In this document: positions 31,401-40,400 of the stretch, piece by piece
Position numbering within the stretch: the first letter of the stretch is position 1
Layout: every line of letters begins with the position of its first letter
Source of the DNA: Hexactinellida sp. DTS-2022
Lineage: Eukaryota; Porifera; Hexactinellida
DNA length: 64,000 nucleotides
NCBI GenBank assembly: GCA_028753945.1
Contig: JAPNXP010000005.1
Span: forward strand, 4,650,001-4,714,000
Reading direction: 5' to 3'
Made by a program: the position numbers and the translations under genes
Notes under the pieces: model-generated
Database searches by the model: none
What the model was told of the DNA's origin: nothing
The model's input: only the letters and a program-made list of their open reading frames with translations

Positions 31401-34400
31401 ATGGTTTTCTAGTTAATTTGGCTGGTCTTATGATTAACACGTGCTAACAGCTAAATTAGTGCTAGTGCTGTACCATTACATAACATTACATAAATCTAGC
31501 TTGTACAGAGAGTCGATTGTAATCTATTAATTTTGTCAAAGAGCAATTTCTATGTAATATGATGATCTCATTAGATTCCATATATGATAATTCAATATTT
31601 AACCTTATTTAGTATACGACATTATGTTCTAACTGAATTTGGTGCAAGATTATAACATCTAGTGATTAATTTTAAGCTCTTTGAATATTCTATATCTGTA
31701 GGCCCGTTTAAACGTTACGTAACGCTTACAAGGGGTGATTGAACTCCCGTTATAACCAAGTCGGATATTCGGATATAACGAAATACCTGATCCTGCTTAT
31801 AACGAATATCCGGATATAACGAAGGAATTTACCGTCTATTTCTAGACCAGGTTTTTACTTAAATACTATTACGGTATTACCCATAGACGGCAGGGCTTTT
31901 GGTCTACAGACTTTATAGACAGTTTACTTTTGCTTATTTGTATGGTCTTTTATTTACCGTCAATAAATAGACCATCTACACTCTTAATATATTTACTAAT
32001 TTAGCATTTGGGAGAGAACACAAAGGTCTACGGGAAATCCGGAGAGGTGTCTTGTTCGCGATGTGTCCGTCCTCTGTTCGTCCTCGCTAATCCCAAGCTA
32101 CTGCGCAGCGCTCTCAGCCTAGAAGAGTCAGAAGATGATATAGATACTCCTCTTGATAACTACGGAGCCAAGCTAGGTAGCAATAAGATCTGTAGAGAGA
32201 ATAGTCAGCTATTCTCGAGTGTTACAGAGATGGCATCTGCTTTCGCCTATGCACTATCAGTAAGTTTATAATTTATACTTTATTACAGTCGACTCCGCTT
32301 AATAGAGCCACCGGTTAATAGATTTCTCCGCTTATTCGGGGTCAAAATTTCACAGGATTTATAGGACGGAATTACATTTTGGCTTAAACTATTTTCAGTT
32401 AATAAATTTCTCCGCTTAATCGGGTCAAAGTTACCTGGTCCCGAGGTGACTCTATTAAGCGGAGTCAACTGTATTTTTAGAAAAATTCTTCTAAGTATCC
32501 AAATTGGGCATTATATCTTACAGCGTGGATCAAATAACTTTCACCATATTACAAAGTCCACATTTCTAATTTATTAAATCCCAGGTGCTTTCTAACCACA
32601 CCATTTCTGAAAGGATTTCCAAGGATTAATTTTACTTTTGATATAGATATCACGGATAATATTATACATATACGATAGAGAATATTTCTTATGGCACGTT
32701 GATTCCTGGAGATACATTTATGTACAAATTATTGTGGCTAACTAGTTAATTAGTTGTTAATCTATCCACCTACAGATGAATAGTTTTAGCATGATAAATA
32801 TTTGTATTTTTTGTCTGTATTGTTTTAAAATTTAGACAACCTAAAATAGAGATTTAACTTTGGTTTGTAGCAAAACGTGTAAAACGTTGAAACAAACAAT
32901 CTCGATTATTCGAACAAGGCTGATCCAAAAGTTGTTGCTAAAGTAGTTCAGTGTTAACTTATCCGAATTTGTCTCAACGAGTTCTGATTACCAAGGTTGC
33001 ACTGTAATTTGGCATTTTGGGTTATGTCACCACATTATACGTATATTAGAATTTGCTTTAAATCTTGAGTTGCAAGAATCTATAATTTATTCAGAGTTTA
33101 TTTTTATCATCGCCAGATAGTAAGCTATAAAACCTGTATAATGAAATAATAAGTGTCTGGTATTCAACAATATACGTTTTATCTAGAATACACATTGTAA
33201 TCAAAAATTACCAACTTTAAATCCAATTATTTTATCACCTTAACCTTAACGTCAAATATGGTAAGTTTGGTAACATATGTCTTGTTACTAAACTCGATTA
33301 TCTGTTATTTGACTTCATATTTTCCATACAAATTCTATTTTGCTAGTATACTAACATACGGTTTGTTCTTCAGTATATTAATGATTATTTATGCAACCAA
33401 TTCAAGCGTGTAAATAAGTTACCAGTAAATAGAACAAAGGAATATTTAATAGTTTGAGTAGATTTGATAATAAATAATTGCGAAAATATATGTGTTAAAA
33501 CAAATAATTGAAAAGGTTAAATGGTACTCTCTGCTCTAAAATCTAAAATTTCTTCTTTTTCATTCAATTCCTTTTCCCTCAAATCGACCTCATCTAATTC
33601 CTCTTTGAATTTGAGAGAATTTAATTTATTTGAATTTAAGTTGTGTAGCCATCTCAAATACGACATTTTAGAGTTCATTTCTCGATCTCTTTTCTGTCGG
33701 GCCTTAACCTGCTCTTCTTTGTCCGTCTGCTGTTTTATTTGCATTCTCATTTCTTCTTCAAGTTTCATTTTATCTTCCAACCATTTTGAGAAACTAGTTT
33801 GTTTATTTTCCTCTCTCTTCTTCAATATAATATGCTGTAAGCTATCTATATTTGTTGAATGGGACTTTGACATTTTCAACTGAGCAACTGGATCAGAGAA
33901 AGTTAACATAACTTGGGTGCCTGGGATGAATTCTTTTGCTCTTTGTGGATCGAACCAACTATAATCAAACTTCTCTCCAGGAGAGGAGACCTGCTCTGTT
34001 TCATCACAGCTGTGAGAAATCGCATTTCTCTTTGTTTTGAGTTTTTCCCATTTCTTGCATTCCTAACAACAGAATGGGTACTTAGGTATTATTGTTAGAT
34101 CGTCACCCAATACTAATATCGTCAAATAATAATAATACTGCCAAATAATGTACGTATTATGTGAAATTTAATTAAGATCTAAGTATATGTGTCATGATTA
34201 CTAGCTTACAAAGATAAGTTTTTGAAGTGTAAGCATTTGCCATCGTTCTATACCATAACTTTTCTGGTTAATTACGTACCAAAATTATATCCGTTAGTAT
34301 TTACGTACCTGAATTGGAATCTGGTTTTCATATACAGCAATGTACCTAGTCTGTAATTTCCCTTTAAGCACAGCTGAATTTCTCGAGTCCATCGCTTGGT

Positions 34401-37400
34401 GTGCTAATCTATAGCAGAGATCTCTCGTCTTATAAGGACTGTAATCTTTTTTCCAGCGATCCACCTGGTTATACTTCTGCAAATTCCATGAACAGAAATT
34501 CAAGCTCTGCTCGCATTTCTTTGCACAATGAATTCTACTTAGATCCAGTGCAGTCTTACCCTGGTTGTCAGTCAGCATAATGTCGGCTCCCTTATCTATA
34601 AGAATACACAAACAGCGCCATTGGTTAGCGCGAGCTGCCGCGTGTAGCGCGCTCCAATTCGTCCTGGTGACTGCGTTAATGTCGACTTGTGTCAGCCGTA
34701 GTATCCGCTCTAAAAGCCGCGAATGGCCGCGATGCGCTGCGATGAATAGCGCCATGAAAGCCCTGAATTTACTTTGTTCGTCCGCCTCTGAAATATTGTA
34801 CTCTTCCATCTCTGGCATGAGGCCCGCGAAAGCATGCGTTAACACAGATTCCCACATCTTCCATGGACGTAGATTAACCCGTGCCCTGGGCACTATTTCG
34901 TGCTGTGCTACTGTACAGTGGTCTAGGAGATCAGCTTTGTCCAGATAACTGAGTCGGTATAGTTCTGTTGGTATACCGAGATCGTGTTCGATCATGGCTT
35001 TAACCTCGTTTACCTTGAGGCTGTTGTGTACATTGTTTAGCTCTATGACTTCTCCCTGTGGTAGGACTATCCTTATGCTGTAGGTGTGGGGCTTTCTTAC
35101 GCTGGGTAACATCTAACTTGTGTTTTACAAATTACAATATATTCTCGTTAATACGAATACCACCGTTGAAATTTGTTTGTATTGCCTGGAGTTCGTGTTA
35201 ACCGGAGTAATTAGCATGCATTTGTATAAATTAGGGGAATAATACCTTGTACTCCTTAAAGGATATTTCGCCATATTGGTGGTATTCGTATTCAACGAGA
35301 ATCTATTGTAGTTTTGCAACACTAATTAATTCACTATTTCTATGTAGACAATTATGAACTTTAGCACACTAACAGCTCCTTGTAAATCTTATGTTCTAGT
35401 TAAACTATTTTAATTGCAAGGAAAAATACTTGAATGTGGTTTAATTAATAAACTGCTCTAATGACCAGACGAGTTTCACTTTTTTTTTAAATTCCAATTT
35501 AAGCATATTTCGTTTAAATCTCAGCTGTCTTCTATATCTTTATTAATAACTGTTTACATTTCACTCTTTAATGTTAAAATATTCAATTGTTGTAATGGAA
35601 TAACACTGAATAATAGGTTTGTACTATAATTGACTGTACTTAATTAGGAACATACCGAGAAGAATGAAGAAATTCAGCTGCCAGAAACACACAGGAATTA
35701 CAGCGAAAACTTGAATGCGTTTCTAACTTATAACAGTCTGGATAGGAGGTTAGTCTTTAGTTATTAATTATTAGTCCTCGAAAGCAGATTTTAATTAATA
35801 TTGTCGAATTTTGCAAAAGAATATTCACAAATTTGTGCCACAAGGTATTTTATATTAATTAAGCAATAAAAATATTTTGTTCCAAATTTCAACAGATAAT
35901 CTTTTCAGTTTTCTTATCATTTTGTCAATTACAGATTTACAAATACAGTCAACTCCCGTTATAACGATCCGACTTGTTTATAACGGGAGTTGACTGTATA
36001 TTTTATACAATAGACAACTCAAGGAGCGGAAGCGGCAAAAAGGCGCGATGATTAATCTCACGAGCAGTTTCAAGAGTGAGAAGGGAGTGGTTGCTTCTCC
36101 TATCGTTTGTAAAACAGTGCCCACATCCCTCGCGTCTTATAACACAATTATCAACAGCCATGAGGGGAGATCCTTGGTAATAGTTAGATCTAGTGTAAAG
36201 TAATGTAGAAACACAGTATACTCTCGTTAATTAAATAGAATAAAACTTCAAAAAATGAACACCTTCAAAAAATGAACTACTGTACTCCAAAATATGAACA
36301 CTTTTTCTCGGTTATTTTCTGATTGCTTTAGACACAGATTATGATAAATCATGAAAATGAACACCTCTCAAAAGTGAACATTTTGGCTGGTCCCTAAGGT
36401 GTTCACTTTCTGATGGTTTTACTGTAAATAATTAGCACATGGATAAGGCGAAATATCGGTTTAGGGGTATAAAGTTTAATTCCCCTACCCTATACAATGT
36501 ATGCAAGTATCTCCAGTTAATATGAATTCCTGATAATACGAACAAATATCAACATTCCCCTGGTATTCGTACTATCGAGAGTCTACTGTATATAATTTTT
36601 AGTCGACTCCATTCAATTGAGACAAACCTCAAACAACTAATTGGAGTCCACAGTAGAGTATACACATTTATTATCAATCTTTTAGCTGATAGAGTACTGT
36701 ATCGAGAAATACGAGATAGACAAGGTATACTTCATAAGCGACGTTGAGGGAATCAAAGATTACGATACAGAGGCGTTGGACTGGCTAGTGCTAGTTCGTA
36801 AAATGTACAAAATGTATATTTCTCCTGATGGACAGCCTGATATGTATCTGAACTTACCTAAAGATATTGTGGATGAAATCAAAGAGAAGATAAAAGCACA
36901 AAATTGCCCAATGGGTGGGTAATAAGATTAGGATTTCCAAGCGGGGTTTACTAATATGTACAGGCCATCCTTTTGTATTACAAAATCGTTAAAAAAGGGC
37001 GAGATAATTTTCGGGAATTTGTGTTACATAACGTTTGAACGACCCAAAGCTACCATATTACAAATCATTAATTTTTAAAGGATTATTTAAATAACTACAT
37101 TGTTTGGCGAGTGTATAAAAGTATCGGTCGCCAATAAGTAAACCGTTTATTATGTGGAGTCTATTGTATCTATTGAGATAAATGTCTCTTGTTTAGAAAT
37201 ATTCCACAGAGCACGTGATTTCGTGTTGAACCAAGTGGAGAAGAATATCGTCAAACATTTCCTGAAGAGTTCTAACGGCTCTCAATATCTGAAAGCGTTG
37301 GTGTCATTCGATAACGTATCGCGACAAGTAATCAGGTAAATAAATGTTCTAAGTCCTTACTTATTTATCGGTCAACACCTTTTCAATAGACACCCAAATT

Positions 37401-40400
37401 CGCAAGGGTGAACTTTTTTATTTTTAGAAAAAGTGTTGCCCGATATATAAGTACAGTAGAACCTCGTTAATACGAAATTCAGGTTAATACGAACACTATT
37501 TCAGTCCCCTTCAAAGCCTTTTCAATACAAATGATATTTGTAATACGAATTCTGGATAAGGCGAAATCATTTTTGACGTTCCCTTGGTGTTCGTACTAAC
37601 GAGATTTTATTATAAATACTACTCATTTAAAATACACTGTACATGTTTATTTATTGTTTATTAGGTCTATCAGTCGCAACGTAAACAAGTTGGAGATAGC
37701 TTTGAGTGTCATTGGATTTGATAAGAGACATGATACTGACAGACCGAAAGGGAAATCAAAGTATTATGTAAGTAAAGTCAATAAAAACACGATTATATTT
37801 AATCCTGGTCTGATCCCCTTGAAATCCTTTTTTATATACATTTTGGATGAGGCGAACAAAATTTGATTGTCCCATCATGGTGTCCGTAATAACGAAAATC
37901 GACTGTAAGTACTAAAAAGTAAACAAAATAAGACTTTAATAGTTATCCAAGTTAATTCAACATTTTTACAATAAACTTAGACTGATTAGGGCTTACTAAT
38001 TTATCGGCCAACATGCAACACCTTTTGAATATAAAACCCGGCTTCACAAAAGTGATTTTTGTTGTAAAAAAATAACCTTGCCAGGACCTGAAAATTACAT
38101 TAGAAAGGTGTTGGTCGAAATATAAGTAATTACATATTTAGTTAATTGTATTTACTTATACAAAAGGGGTTCGTTTAAGCTTGTAGTTCCTCCAAATCTC
38201 CATTGTCTCTTCTTTTCTCTTCTTATTAACAATATAGCCAAGTGTATGTAGAATGGATTCATCAATAAGAAAAATATACACAGACATAGCTCTTGTATAA
38301 TAAAAACTGCGAATTCGTATTGATCAAAAATTAAATTTAGAATATTTTCAATGCATGCTGGAATCTCCACTCCGTATACTACTTTATAGTAGCAACTGTT
38401 CAAGGCAATATTCTGAATAAAGTAGAATGGCATTTGAATTATCAAACAATTCGATATTTGTAACTGAAAAGCTGCGATTAAATTTAAGAGAAAAACTTTA
38501 TCTGTAAATTTGTTATTTCGATAGCTGGTTGTAATTCCCAATTATCCAGAGCTAAATATTGAATCCTCAATTCTCTCAACAGTTTTCTTGTTTGCTTAAT
38601 TAATATAACAATGAATATCTGAGAAGATATCATAATAACTGCATACCCCATTGATACCGTCCACGGTACCATGTAAAGTATCAGTGTTGCAACCCAATAG
38701 ACTGTTGAAATAATCGCGAGTTTTATTAACTTTCTATAATCTATTCTCTCTTTTAACCACATCCTGGAATACAGCAGTAGAATACACAGAATTTCCAGAT
38801 AATACACGTTCAGTTATGTATGTAGTGAGCTTACCAAATTAGATGCTAATGTGATTGAGTCTGTACTGAACGATTCACTTAAGAATGTGCCTTGTTCCAT
38901 TCTACAGTTAGTACGGATTGTAATGTTACTGTTTGAGCTCACAAACTGTTCTATAAAACTCCCTATATTGTATGTTAAGAAATACAACACTTCCACTAAT
39001 AGGAGCCATAATAAGAGCTCTCTTTATAAATAGCGAATATCTTTATTTGAAATCCATCTTTGTAAGGTATTCTCCTTAAATTATTGAATGATACGATTAT
39101 AGCTGATATGAATAATATTAGTAACACGATTGTGTCGATTCCACCCAGAATATTGCTTATCAGGATAAGTATGTTAAAAACAGAAACCTCTGTATTATTA
39201 CTGTAGATTATCTGCATTGTGTAAGTATTCTTAACTATTCAACCTAACAATTCTTATATTTTATACTAAGAGGATTGTTGCACTATAATTATGTAATATA
39301 TTACCATTTATATTATGTTTACTGTTATTTCTAGCATTTTTATGGAAATTTATTTTTGCTTGTAATAATATGATGTAATAGTTGTGAGAATTTTGATCAA
39401 TTTTTTGTTGATTAATATTTCACAAAAAATACACAGTTCTCTTTATGAACTGCACACAAAATTTTAGTTATTTTATTTTATTCCAAAATTACTTACATTT
39501 ATTTATGTTGCAATAATTAAAATTACCTATCCTATACACAGGTCTATGAAATTCAAGTTCAGATAGGAGATTATCAGTTCACAGTATTCAGAGCTTACAA
39601 ACAATTCTACAATCTACACGAGAACTTAAAGAAAGAATTCCCTAAACAGTTACCACAATTTCCTCACAAAATATATTTGAGAAAGAGTGAAGTAAAGAGT
39701 ATTGCGAAACAACGTGCATCTGACCTCAGTGACTATTTGCAGGTATGTTTTTATAACAAATAATTGAGCTTAATAAAATTTATACTAATTAGCTAAATAT
39801 CATAAATATCAGACATGATACAAGATAGAAACAAACTTCCAATATATCAATTGATAATTATGCCACGTAATACCTAAAGTCCTAAACATATTGGTCTTAA
39901 GGGTAATCTGTATTGATATTCGGGCGTTCACGGTGAATCTCAGAATTGCATAATTTACTACTAGGAATACTCTAGATGAGATAGAGATTGACTTCTATGA
40001 TTTTTTTTTTCTTAATTTTCAATCAAGATGGTGTTTTTTAATAAAATAAGACGTCGACTTCCTTATATGGGCATGACATTTTTTCAAAAATTGTTGAATC
40101 TTTTTGAATTTTTGAACATATTATTATGAGACTATTTCCTCTCAGTAATAATTTTTATTTTATTTATTTTTGCAGAAGAAACGATGCTAAAGGGCATTTT
40201 TTCAAAATAATCATAAAACGCAGTCGTGCACTAAAGTATCGTTATAAAATGTTAGAAGAAAAAATTTTCAATTCTAGTTCAAGGGTCTGAGGATGTATCA
40301 TGTATTACCCCAGAGAAATTTTTTGACTTTCTGATAATTATTTTTGGTTTTATAAGCATTCTAAGGCTTCGGCCCACGAATTTTTCCGAATTTCAACATC

